Numbered from the stretch's first letter, positions 50,970-59,823 are shown. The stretch: DNA of 64,000 nt from Thermoplasmata archaeon (GCA_021844945.1 JAKBSJ010000002.1:102965-166964); one strand, 5' to 3'. Made by a program: numbers and translations. The notes: a model not told the origin generated them from the sequence alone.

Positions 50970-52653
50970 CGAATCCTTCGATCGTTGAGGACGCCGAGTG
51001 GCGAATCCGCGGAACCCGTGCGGTCGCGCCCCTCCTCCTTCGTCAGCTCCCGAACGAGGTACCGTTCGGATTCGTGGGGCGGCTCGCACCGACCTCGACT
51101 CCGATCGAGCTCTACCTGGAAGCGTTCCCCATCTCACCGGGACGCGCCCTCGAGATCTTGCACGGGGCTCGCGCGGTCGCCCGCGTCGAGCTGGTTCGGG
51201 GCGGCGCCGACGACGCCCGCGCGGCCGAGCTCGAGGCGGAGCAGGCCGGAGCCGAGGAGCTCGGTCGGCAGGTGGCGCGTCGCGAGCAGGAGCTCTGGCG
51301 TGTCGGTATTCGCTGGACCGCCTCAGGGAGTTCCGCGCCCCGGGCCCTAGAAGCACGCGTCGCGCTGGAGTCGCGGCTGGCCGCGCTCGGATTTCGCGCG
51401 CATGTGCCACGCCATGAGGTGGGGGCGGCGCTCGCTCCCCCGGACCTTACGGGTCCGGGCGCGCGCCCGCTCCGCTTCTTCCACACGTTGCCGACCGACG
51501 GGCTCGCCGCGTTCTATCCGTTCGTGGACGAGACCGTCCTCGAACCGGGGGGATTCTGATCGGCCTTCTGCTCGAGGACGCCGCGCCGGTTTTCATCGAT
51601 CGCTGGGCGCATGCCAGCCACTCGTGGGGTATCTTCGGCACGACCGGCAGCGGGAAGTCGTTCGCCGCGGCGTTGACCATCCTCCGGTCCCGATGGATGC
51701 GACCGGACCTCTCGGTGACGATTCTCGACCCTCTCGGAGAGTTCGGGCACCTGGCCGAGACGTTGGGCGGGAACGTCATCCGACTGGGACCTCAAGGCGG
51801 CGATCGCCTCAACCCGCTCGATCCCGCGACGGCGGGCGGGGATCGTCGAGAAAAGGCGGGCCGCGTGGCCGCCATGCTCCGCGCGCTCTTCCCGTCCCTG
51901 CGGGACGAGGAAGGAGCGACGCTTGACGCCGCGGTCAGCACCCTGTACGCCGACGGTCCGAAGGTCCCGGTCTTCTCCGATCTGCTGAACGCGATCGCCG
52001 ATCGAACCCGAGGAACGGACCGGCTCGGGACATTGCTCGAGATCTTCCGTTCGGGTTCTCTCCGGGCGGTCAACGGTCCCACGACCGTTGACCCGGAGGC
52101 CACGGTCGTCGCCGTGGACTTCCGGGGAGTCCCCGAGGAACAGCTGGCGTTCCATCTTGCCTACGTCCTGGACTGGGCGTACGGCCGCCTGCAGCACGTG
52201 AAGGGCCCGAAGCTCCTCCTCGTCGATGAGGCGCATCTGCTCGCACGGCATCCCGCCACGGCCGAGTTCCTGGATCGCGTCGTCCGTCACGTGCGGCACT
52301 TCGATGCCGGTGTGCTGCTCCTCAGCCAGCATCCCAACGACTTCCTGGAGCATCTGACCGGCCGCTCGCTGCTCGGAAACCTGAGCGCGACGCTCCTCCT
52401 CCGGATCCCGCGGCCCGACCCCGCCCTTTCCGCTTTCTTCTCGCTCACGCCGAGCGAGGTCGACTGGCTGCCGCGCACGCATCTGCCGAAGGAGGCGGGG
52501 TTCTCCGAGGGTTTGCTCCGGGTCGGAGAGTTTCACTTGCCGATCGCGGTGGTCGCGTCGACGCCCGAGTACGAGTTCCTAGCGGGGCAGCTCGGCTCGG
52601 CCACGACGTCGTCGAAGGAGACCCACGATGCACTTCGAGCATCAGATTTATGA
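50966..52653 (+). CDS. VirB4/CedB-like ATPase, two frames joined by a -1 shift
   Basis: Frame 1 (GTG 50966 to TGA 51557-51559; 197 residues) looks like the VirB4 N-terminal domain. The ATPase domain is in the -1 frame: ILIGLLLEDAAPVF, Walker A FGTTGSGKSFAA, KLLLVDEAHLLARH (Walker B) and VLLLSQHPNDFL. The frame change falls at G GGG GGA (51547-51553), just before the stop. No ATG, GTG or TTG exists in the second frame before Walker A; the first, TTG 51673, would delete it. So one chain of about 562 residues is needed, through frameshifting or a missing base. This is the motor of the T4SS/Ced-like machine. Confidence 0.8.
51547..51553 (+). promoter_or_regulatory. Candidate -1 frameshift slippery heptamer
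   Basis: In the upstream frame the codons read CCG GGG GGA TTC TGA, so G GGG GGA fits the X XXY YYZ slippery rule with a stop codon one codon later. A -1 slip yields ...PGG-ILIGLLL..., which joins the VirB4 domains. A sequencing error in the six-G run would look the same. Confidence 0.5.
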
Positions 52654-53171
52654 GTGGCTCATCGGCTCGAACGCCGATGAGCGCGGCGGAAGAAGCGACC
52701 GCCGAGCACCCGCGTCGCAAGCGGACGCCGTGGAGCCTGAAGTCGATCGTGGTCGACGTGACCGGCCGGGAGATGTCCGAATTCCAGGACCGGCCGAGCC
52801 CTGCTGGCGGGGGATCGCCGGCCCATGCCCCACGGCTTCACGAACCTGTCGCGGAGATCGGGGATCTCGATCCGGTCGAGCGTATCACCCCGCCGCTTTC
52901 CCGTGCCAACGGCCGACGCTACCACGGCCACGCGGACGAGGACCATGCGGCGACCATGGAGCGGCACCGTCCCGCGAACGGGGGTTCCGGCTCGCCCGCG
53001 AACCGCCCGGAGCGGATTTACCTCCACTACCTGCTCCTCCACCTCGACAAGCTGAGCCTTCCGGCGTTGTGGTACTTGCGGCGCCAGGTCAACGAGGAGA
53101 TCGCCTACCGCTCGTCGTCCTCGGCGCCGACGGCCAGTCCTCCTCCGGCGAGCCCCCCGACACCTCCATGA
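52650..53171 (+). CDS. Soluble protein at end of the T4SS-like operon
   Basis: This 173-residue protein starts at an ATGA overlap with the VirB4 stop, so it is coupled to the operon. The middle is Pro/Gly/His-rich and probably disordered. A short conserved-looking helix pair near the end, IYLHYLLLHLDKLSLPALWY followed by LRRQVNEEIAYR, could be a docking domain. It has no membrane segment. The last 83 bp overlap a convergent methyltransferase gene. Confidence 0.65.
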   Translation: MSGSSARTPMSAAEEATAEHPRRKRTPWSLKSIVVDVTGREMSEFQDRPSPAGGGSPAHAPRLHEPVAEIGDLDPVERITPPLSRANGRRYHGHADEDHAATMERHRPANGGSGSPANRPERIYLHYLLLHLDKLSLPALWYLRRQVNEEIAYRSSSSAPTASPPPASPPTPP

Positions 53172-53964
53172 GGCCACGACGAGCGGCTTCGGCCTGCAAG
53201 CGGGCGTAGGTCGCGTCATCGCGTTCGACCCCGATTGCGCTCCGACCGAGGGCGAGGGCCGTCCACACGGTCGTCCCGGTGCCCGCAAAGGGATCGAGCA
53301 CCGTATCGCCCTTCACGGAGAACATCCGCACGAGTCGTCGGGGGATCTCGGCAGGGAACGCACCGGTTCGACGTCCGTCGCGGACCTGCGCCGCCCCTCG
53401 GATGTCGCTCCAGATCTGGCTGAACCAATGGTCCCGCTCCGGCCTCGAGAAGCGGCTCGCGTAGCGCGCCGCGTCGTGCGGGGGGAACCGGCGAAGTCCG
53501 CCCCGTCGGAACAGGAGCACGAACTCGCAGTCGATCGTGACGTAGGCGTTGGGAGGGAGGAATCCACTGCCGAGGAAGGCGTTCGGCTTGTTCGTCGGTT
53601 TCTTCCATAAGACGTACGGGAGCGGGACGAAGCCGCATCGGGTCGCTCGAGAGAGGACCTCGGAATGGTTCGGCCAGAGCCGGAACCCCCCGTCGATCGA
53701 GCGAAGGGCGTCCCCGACCACGACCGCGAGCACCGCTCCCGGGGCGAGGACGCGAAACGCCTCCCGCCAGGCCCCTTCCAAGAGGTCGTGCATCGCGTCG
53801 TAGTCGGCCGCTCCTTGCGCGAGGAAGATCGCATCCCACTGCGGGATCATGGGATACGGCGGGCTCGTGACGATAAGCTGGACCGAACCGTCGGCGAGCG
53901 CCGAGAGCGCCCCCGCCGACCCGTGGATGAGGGATAGGCTCGGTGTGCGATCGTGCGAGTCCAC
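53089..53964 (-). CDS. DNA methyltransferase, N4-cytosine/N6-adenine class
   Basis: This 291-residue beta-class enzyme has motif IV VTSPPYPMIPQWDAIF near residue 33, a middle target region with YVLWKKPTNKPNAFLGSGF, and motif I VLDPFAGTGTTVWTALALG near residue 220, followed by GVERD. No restriction endonuclease is nearby, so it is an orphan methyltransferase. It is convergent with the T4SS-like operon and overlaps its last gene by 83 bp. Confidence 0.92.
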   Translation of the reverse strand: MDSHDRTPSLSLIHGSAGALSALADGSVQLIVTSPPYPMIPQWDAIFLAQGAADYDAMHDLLEGAWREAFRVLAPGAVLAVVVGDALRSIDGGFRLWPNHSEVLSRATRCGFVPLPYVLWKKPTNKPNAFLGSGFLPPNAYVTIDCEFVLLFRRGGLRRFPPHDAARYASRFSRPERDHWFSQIWSDIRGAAQVRDGRRTGAFPAEIPRRLVRMFSVKGDTVLDPFAGTGTTVWTALALGRSAIGVERDDATYARLQAEAARRGLMEVSGGSPEEDWPSAPRTTSGRRSPR

Positions 53965-53984
53965 GCCGCGGGGAGCGGGTGGGA

Positions 53985-53994
53985 CCGTTTATAC
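53985..53994 (+). promoter_or_regulatory. TATA box of the HPS-RraA fusion
   Basis: CGTTTATACG lies about 27 nt before ATG 54016, supporting that start over the ATG at 53998. Confidence 0.6.
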
Positions 53995-54015
53995 GCGATG
54001 CCGCTCCCGGGCAGC

Positions 54016-55323
54016 ATGCGGCTCGACAAGCCCGTCCTCCAGGTGGCTCTCGACTTCGAAAACCTTTCGCGGGCGCTCACCGCCGCCCGCGAAGCAGTCG
54101 AGGGCGGGGCCGACTGGATTGAGGCGGGCACGCCCCTCGTGAAGAGCGAGGGCCTTGACGCCGTACGGGAGCTGAAGAAGGCGTTCCCAAACCATCGGAT
54201 CGTCGCGGATCTCAAGGTCATGGACACGGGAGCTTTCGAGGTCGAGATCGCGGCGAAGGCGGGCGCCGACCTGGTCACGGTTTTGGGAGCCGCGGACGAC
54301 GATACAATTGCCGAGGCGGTCCGGGGCGGCGAGCTCTACGGCGCCGAAATCGTGGTCGATCTGCTCAACGTTCCCGATCCGATCGCGCGCGCGAAGCGTT
54401 CTGCGGAGCTTGGGGCGGCGGCCGTCTGCTGGCACGTGGGGATCGACATGCAGATGCAGGCTCGCACCCCCTTCGAGACCCTCGAAGCGCTCGCCCGGGA
54501 ATGCCCGATCCCGGTCGCGGTCGCCGGAGGGCTCACCAGTGAGTCGGTCGCTCGAGCCACCCGCGCCGGCGCGCAGATCCTGATCGTGGGCGGTGCCATC
54601 ACGAAAAGCCCCAACATCGTGGAAGCCACCCAGCGGATCCGAACGGCGATCGACACGCGAACGGAGGTCGCCTCGGAGCACTTCCGGCGATTCGCGGGCG
54701 CGGATGTGCGCGAAGCGTTCCGGAAGGTCTCGAGCCCGAACGTCACCGACGCGATGCAGCGGCAGGGGGCGATGCACGGGATCCTGCCGCACCTCAAAGA
54801 CCCGCTCTCCCGGATGGTCGGACCGGCCGTGACGGTCGTGACGCGCGACGGGGACTGGGCGAAACCGGTCGAGGCGATCGATCACGCCGGCCCGGGGGAC
54901 GTTATCGTCATCGACGCGGGCGGCGGGACGACCGCGGTCTGGGGGGAGCTCGCGAGTTGGAGCGCCCACGGACGAGGGGTCGCGGGCGTCGTGATCGACG
55001 GCGCGGCCCGGGACCTCGATGCGGCGGTCGTCGACCTCGGTTTTCCGATCTTCAGCCGGAGCGTTAGCCCGAACGCGGGAGAGCCGAAGGGACATGGAGA
55101 GATCGGGGTAGAGGTCGTAGTCGGGGGGCAGAAGGTCCGGCCCGGCGACTGGATCGTCGGCGATCTGAGCGGGCTGGTGGTCGTCCCGCGGGAGCGAGCC
55201 CAGGAGATCGCGAACCGCGCGCTGGACGTCCTTGAGCACGAGAATCGCGTGCGCGAGGAGATCAAACGCGGCTCGACGCTGGGCAAGGTCCAGAAGCTCG
55301 AGCGCTGGGAACGGGTAGGGTAG
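54016..55323 (+). CDS. Hexulose-6-phosphate synthase fused to RraA-like domain
   Basis: Residues 1 to about 210 form an OMPDC-like barrel: VLQVALDFENLSRAL, GADWIEAGTPL, VADLKVMDTG and CWHVGIDMQMQA. This is hexulose-6-phosphate synthase, which in archaea often runs in reverse to make ribulose 5-phosphate. Residues about 215-435 are RraA-type: SPNVTDAMQRQGAMHGI, GPGDVIVIDAGGG, the metal-site GVVIDGAARD and KVRPGDWIVGDLSGLVVVP. RraA-fold proteins include RNase E inhibitors and HMG/oxaloacetate aldolases. Similar fusions occur in other archaea. ATG 54016 is supported by the TATA box. Confidence 0.93.
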   Translation: MRLDKPVLQVALDFENLSRALTAAREAVEGGADWIEAGTPLVKSEGLDAVRELKKAFPNHRIVADLKVMDTGAFEVEIAAKAGADLVTVLGAADDDTIAEAVRGGELYGAEIVVDLLNVPDPIARAKRSAELGAAAVCWHVGIDMQMQARTPFETLEALARECPIPVAVAGGLTSESVARATRAGAQILIVGGAITKSPNIVEATQRIRTAIDTRTEVASEHFRRFAGADVREAFRKVSSPNVTDAMQRQGAMHGILPHLKDPLSRMVGPAVTVVTRDGDWAKPVEAIDHAGPGDVIVIDAGGGTTAVWGELASWSAHGRGVAGVVIDGAARDLDAAVVDLGFPIFSRSVSPNAGEPKGHGEIGVEVVVGGQKVRPGDWIVGDLSGLVVVPRERAQEIANRALDVLEHENRVREEIKRGSTLGKVQKLERWERVG

Positions 55324-55382
55324 ACCCGCCGCCGCAATCGCCTTAGGCTCGGGCCCTGCTCGGCGCCCCAAGCCGACCCGAT

Positions 55383-55457
55383 GCTCCCGTAGTCTAGTCC
55401 GGTCAAGGATCCGTGGCCTTCGACCACGAAACGCGGGTTCGAATCCCGCCGGGAGCA
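55383..55457 (+). tRNA. tRNA-Glu (TTC)
   Basis: This is a 75-nt cloverleaf. GCTCCCG pairs with CGGGAGC, discriminator A; the T-arm is GCGGG-TTCGAAT-CCCGC; the anticodon stem CGTGG/CCACG encloses CCTTCGA, giving anticodon TTC. It has no intron. Confidence 0.95.
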
Positions 55458-55493
55458 TCCCCATCCTCGAACGACTGGGCGGGTTCGACGTGT

Positions 55494-55521
55494 AGGTCGC
55501 TTGAGATCGCGGAGGCGACCT
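55494..55521. other. Inverted repeat downstream of tRNA-Glu
   Basis: AGGTCGC (55494-55500) and GCGACCT (55515-55521) form a perfect 7-bp stem with a 14-nt loop in the 209-bp gap between tRNA-Glu and the surface protein gene. The role is unknown: a hairpin, an operator or chance. Confidence 0.35.
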
Positions 55522-55666
55522 CGGCAGAGATCCCTCTCCAAGTTCCTCCTCGAGGGGGACCCATCCTTCTCCCGCGCTACCGTCGTGCAGGTACGGGAGG
55601 CCTTCTTCCGTTGCCCGTGGAAACGACGCCGTAACATCTTAGGGCCCCGACTCCATCGCGGAGGGG

Positions 55667-58093
55667 ATGCCGAAGCTGCGCAGGGGCCGGGCCCGCCTGC
55701 TGGAATCCATCGCGTTCATGGTGGTAGGATTCCTGATCTTCGGCACCATCGTTGTCGGGGGCGCGCCGGCCACGGCCGGCCTCCACGACGTGACGGCCCT
55801 CCCGTCGCCGGGGACCGCGGTCTCTGCGACCGCCCTTCCGTACGTTGCCTACACGCTGAATCTTCTCAACGGGAGCCTCCTCGACCAGAACGTGCCCACC
55901 CCCGGATGCGCGCTGCCCACGCCGGCCCCGTACGTGGTCCACGTGCCCGAGGGGCCGTCGAGCGCTCTCGCCCTGCCGAACCTGCACCAACTCCTCGTGG
56001 CCTGCCCCACGGGCAACGTTCTCGTGATCAACGACACCACCGGAGCGCTTCTCGGCCGGGTGGTGGTGGGAGCGCGGCCGATCGCCCTCCTCGCTCAGGA
56101 AGGCGTGGGCTCGGACCGCGTCTACGTCGCTAACTCGGGCTCGAACAACGTCAGCATCGTTTCCATCGCGACCGACCGCGCCGTCGGAAACCTCTCGCTC
56201 CCCTCGGGATCCATGCCTTCCGGCCTCGCGCTCGGGCCGGACGGGACCCACCTTTACATCACCAACCGGGGGTCCGGTTCCGTCAGCGTCTTCAGCACGC
56301 TCACGCGGACGCTTACCGGATCGATCTCCGTGGGTAGCGCGCCCCGAGGGATCGCCTTCGATCCGTTCAACGGCAGGATCTATGTCGCGAACACCGGCTC
56401 GGACAACGTAAGCGTGATCTCTCCGGTCACGAACTCGGTGGTGGCGACGGTCCCGGTCGGCGCGGATCCTACCGGGGTCGCCGTCTCGGGAACGAACGGC
56501 AACGTCTACGTGTCGAACGCGAACTCGAGCTCCGTCTCGGTCCTCTCCGCGACGAACGGATCCGTGATCGCGTCGGTGCCGGTCGGACCGACGCCCCTCG
56601 GCATCGCCTACTCCGCGTCCGACCAGGCCGTCTACGTGGCGAACGCGAACGGCGATTCGGTCTCCGTGATCGACGTCGGGACGGACTCCGTTACGCAGAC
56701 ACTCTCCGTCGGTGTCCGACCGATCGGGATGGCGGCGGCCCCCACCGTGGTGTACTGCGTCAACTCAGGGTCCTACAACGTCAGCATGATCGCAACGGCC
56801 TCCCAAGCGGTCGTCGCGAGCCTGAGGGTTGCGACCTCCCCGCGGGGCATGGCGTATGACCCCTCGAACGGACGGCTCTTCGTTCCGCTCGGTGGCAACG
56901 GCAGCGTCGCCGTGATCGACACCGCGACGAACCGGGTGATCACCACCCTGGCGACGGGGCTCGAACCGTCGCTGGCGACCTACGACCCGTACAACGGCCT
57001 CGTCTACGTCGACAACCACGAAGCGAACACGATCTCGGTCATCAACGGGACGACCGACTCGGTGGTCGCGACGTTCCCGGTAGGCAACGGTCCGACCAGC
57101 ATGGTCGTCGACCCGGTCTCCCAGCAGCTGTTCGTGGGCATCGGACACTCGGATCTCGTTCAGGTGATCAACACCTCGACGAACACGGTAGTCGCGTCGA
57201 TCCCGGTGGGGAAGACTCCGTACGGCATGATCTACGTTCCGGTGGATGGGGGCCAGATCTTCGTGACGAACCAACGTTCCAAAGACCTCACGGTGATCGA
57301 CCCCGCGACGGAGACGGTCGTCGGGAATTACTCGATCGCCGCGGAACCGACCTTCATGGCGTACGACGCGAGCAACGGGATCGTCTACATCTCCTCGTTC
57401 TCTACGGGGCGCGTCTTCGAGCTGGATGCGGCCACCGACGCGGTCGTCGGCAGCATTGCGGTCGGCGCTTCACCGATGGGAGTACTCGTGAACGGCCCGA
57501 GCGGCCTCGTCTATGTGGTTAACTATGGCTCGACGAACCTTACCGCGATCGATCCCTCGACGGCGACGGTCGTCGGCTCGGTACCGGTCGCCTCCGAGCC
57601 CATCGCGGCGGCCCTTCTCCCGAACGGGGAGACGTACGTGACCAACGCCGGGGCGAGCTCGATCTCCATCCTCGGGAACAACACGCTGACCGCGCTGCAT
57701 CTCACCTCAGGATCGTCGAGGATCGCCCCCGGAGCCTCCACCGTCCTCCGGGCGACGGCGAGCTGCGCCTCTGGCCCGTGCCCCGGCAGCGTCCTCTACC
57801 GCTGGTCCCTTTCCAACACGAACGATTCCTTGAACCGCACGGACGGCGCGTCCGTCACGATCTACGCTGGGGCGAGGGGCGGAACGACCAACGTCACGGT
57901 TCGGGCGGTGCTCGGCCCGGTGAACCTCACCGCCTCGCTCGCGATCCGGGTCGGCCCAGGACCGGGGTCCCCGACGCTCTTCGGGCTCCCACCGAACGCC
58001 GCCTACGCGGTCATCACGAGCGCCGTGATCGCGGCGGCGGCCGTCGTTGTGGCGGCCGTCTACGTCCTTCGCCGTACGCCGGGAGGGAAGTGA
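55667..58093 (+). CDS. Cell-surface 14-repeat YVTN beta-propeller protein
   Basis: This 808-residue protein has a basic N-terminus plus hydrophobic helix (about 12-35) as signal or anchor. About fourteen repeats of 40-43 residues follow, of the type GxxPxGIAFDPFNGRIYVAN, then SDNVSVISPVTNSVVATVPV, enough for two seven-blade propellers. An Ig/PKD-like beta domain is at about 680-770, with a Cys pair in CASGPC. The C-terminal membrane anchor (AVITSAVIAAAAVVVAAVYV) ends in RRTPGGK. It is likely an S-layer-associated or adhesive protein. Confidence 0.88.
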   Translation: MPKLRRGRARLLESIAFMVVGFLIFGTIVVGGAPATAGLHDVTALPSPGTAVSATALPYVAYTLNLLNGSLLDQNVPTPGCALPTPAPYVVHVPEGPSSALALPNLHQLLVACPTGNVLVINDTTGALLGRVVVGARPIALLAQEGVGSDRVYVANSGSNNVSIVSIATDRAVGNLSLPSGSMPSGLALGPDGTHLYITNRGSGSVSVFSTLTRTLTGSISVGSAPRGIAFDPFNGRIYVANTGSDNVSVISPVTNSVVATVPVGADPTGVAVSGTNGNVYVSNANSSSVSVLSATNGSVIASVPVGPTPLGIAYSASDQAVYVANANGDSVSVIDVGTDSVTQTLSVGVRPIGMAAAPTVVYCVNSGSYNVSMIATASQAVVASLRVATSPRGMAYDPSNGRLFVPLGGNGSVAVIDTATNRVITTLATGLEPSLATYDPYNGLVYVDNHEANTISVINGTTDSVVATFPVGNGPTSMVVDPVSQQLFVGIGHSDLVQVINTSTNTVVASIPVGKTPYGMIYVPVDGGQIFVTNQRSKDLTVIDPATETVVGNYSIAAEPTFMAYDASNGIVYISSFSTGRVFELDAATDAVVGSIAVGASPMGVLVNGPSGLVYVVNYGSTNLTAIDPSTATVVGSVPVASEPIAAALLPNGETYVTNAGASSISILGNNTLTALHLTSGSSRIAPGASTVLRATASCASGPCPGSVLYRWSLSNTNDSLNRTDGASVTIYAGARGGTTNVTVRAVLGPVNLTASLAIRVGPGPGSPTLFGLPPNAAYAVITSAVIAAAAVVVAAVYVLRRTPGGK

Positions 58094-58221
58094 ATCCCTC
58101 CCCCGCGGATCCGCCGTGACCGTGGGGGGTCGGGGAACGCGAAGAACGTCCCGGACGGAAGGGGCCGACCCGAGAGCCACGGCCTCGTTGGATGGGGCCG
58201 AACCGTATACCGCGACGCGGT

Positions 58222-59763
58222 TCAGGAGAGGAGGTCGCTCAGGAGCTTCGATCCTTCGGGGGAGCCGAGACCGGTGCACGGGTTCCAACCGGGCCCCGCC
58301 GAGTAGCCGTCGTTGTTCCCTCGGGTGATCTCGCGGAAACCCGAGGAAAGGGGCGGCGAGTAGAGAAGGGGGTTCACGTAGCCGATCGGCGCACCGAGCG
58401 CCTGGATGAATCGCGCGAAGAGAGCCGCCCATAAGGGAGCGGCGGCGCTGGTCCCGCCGATGATCGTAGACGCGCCGTCGACCACGATCGAGTACCCGGT
58501 GTCGGGATCGGCGTCGGCGGCCACATCCGGGACGCCCCGTCCAGCGAACCCGTTCGGAGCGGGAGGAACGTTCGCGTCGGCCTGATAGCTGGGACGCGGG
58601 AAATCCTCGCTCACTCCACCTCCCGTGGCTCCCGCCCCCTCGGCAAGGTCGTTCCAGACCACCTCCGAGACGATCGTCGATCCCGAGAGCGTGAGACGGG
58701 TGCCACCGCAGCCGACGACGTACGGACTCGACGCGGGAAAGTCCACGGCTCTCGCACCGCCGGGCTCCCCGTCGGACGCGCCCTGATCGCCCGAGGCCGC
58801 GAGGATGGTCACCCCCATCTCGGCCCCGTCGTCGGCGGCATCCTCGAGGGCGGTAAGTCCCTGGGGCGTCCACGACGGCTCCGCGCCGCCCCAACTGATC
58901 GAGAGGATCGAGGGATGATGGATCGCGTCGTGGATCGCGGTGGTGAGGGCGTCGACGAACCCCCGCGCGCGGTTCGGGGCGAAGTACACGACGATTTCCG
59001 CGCCGGGCGCGAGAGCGCCAGCCATTTCGATATCAAGCTCGACCTCGGCGTCGGGACCGTTGGGGTTCCCGGTAGGGGCGTTCGACCCGCCTCCCACTCC
59101 TACGGCGGTGACCGAGGGGATCGGGACACCGATCGAGGAGAAATACTGGGACAGATCCGCGTCCGAGTAGCCACCGCCGAACTCGAGAAGGCCGATGGTG
59201 ACACCGCTCCCGTTCATGCTCGACGGGAAGCCGTACGCGGCACCGACCGTGGGGATCGCGTAGCTCGTCGCCGCGTTCGGTTTCGCGCTGCGGCGAAAGT
59301 GCGGCCGCAGCATCGGCCGCGTGTCGAGGCCGAAGACCCCCCGAACGATCCCCGTGAGCTCGGGCGGAATCTCGGGAGGGACGTCCGTCTCCCAATACGC
59401 GAGCCTTCCCCGTCCCCGGCGTCGCAGCCGCACCCCGAAGGCGCCCGAGAGCCGGGCCGCAGTCCCCGACGCGGTCACGACCCGGCGGGCCGGCTCTACC
59501 CGCTCGATGTAGAGCCCCGTCCGGTCCGCGAATCGTCGAACGGTCGCGATGTCCTCCTCGCGGGCCGAGTGGGCCGCGGCGAACTCCTCTCGGCTTCGGA
59601 ACGCTCGTCGGCCGAGGGGCGTCCGACCCCGTTCGTCCATGGAAGGGAGCGAGCCCGGGGGCGAACCCCTGCGCAGCAGGATCGAGAGTTCGATCCGGTC
59701 GTTGGACGGCTCGGGGGATCCGGTTGCCGGTGGAAGCGCGTTCCTGCGGAACCTTCGGGCCAC
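58222..59763 (-). CDS. S53 family serine-carboxyl peptidase (kumamolisin-like)
   Basis: This is an acid-active endopeptidase. The pro-domain (about 20-150) contains FADRTGLYIERV and RGVFGLDTRPMLRPHFR. The catalytic domain has the Glu/Asp pair in AEVELDIEMAGAL, the oxyanion Asp in AASGDQGASDG and the serine in GGTSAAAPLWAAL, all conserved. The C-terminal calcium site region ITRGNNDGYSAGPGWNPCTG is present. GTG 59763 is chosen because a TATA-like GGTATTCG lies about 32 nt upstream; a GTG at 59814 is possible. There is no classical signal peptide, which is also true of some kumamolisins. Confidence 0.92.
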   Translation of the reverse strand: MARRFRRNALPPATGSPEPSNDRIELSILLRRGSPPGSLPSMDERGRTPLGRRAFRSREEFAAAHSAREEDIATVRRFADRTGLYIERVEPARRVVTASGTAARLSGAFGVRLRRRGRGRLAYWETDVPPEIPPELTGIVRGVFGLDTRPMLRPHFRRSAKPNAATSYAIPTVGAAYGFPSSMNGSGVTIGLLEFGGGYSDADLSQYFSSIGVPIPSVTAVGVGGGSNAPTGNPNGPDAEVELDIEMAGALAPGAEIVVYFAPNRARGFVDALTTAIHDAIHHPSILSISWGGAEPSWTPQGLTALEDAADDGAEMGVTILAASGDQGASDGEPGGARAVDFPASSPYVVGCGGTRLTLSGSTIVSEVVWNDLAEGAGATGGGVSEDFPRPSYQADANVPPAPNGFAGRGVPDVAADADPDTGYSIVVDGASTIIGGTSAAAPLWAALFARFIQALGAPIGYVNPLLYSPPLSSGFREITRGNNDGYSAGPGWNPCTGLGSPEGSKLLSDLLS

Positions 59764-59823
59764 GGTCGGTAGCACTCTAGGATCGGGGGCCGAATACCTT
59801 CTCGGCCCGAGCACAGGGCCGGG

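Noticed and set aside
48233-53171. Conjugative plasmid or integrated ICE
   Set aside because: No relaxase, VirD4, replication or integrase gene is near, and it is flanked by housekeeping genes (fibrillarin, HPS fusion).
53989-55464. 491-codon antisense frame over the HPS-RraA gene
   Set aside because: It runs through tRNA-Glu and mirrors a strongly conserved fusion enzyme, so it is not independent coding.
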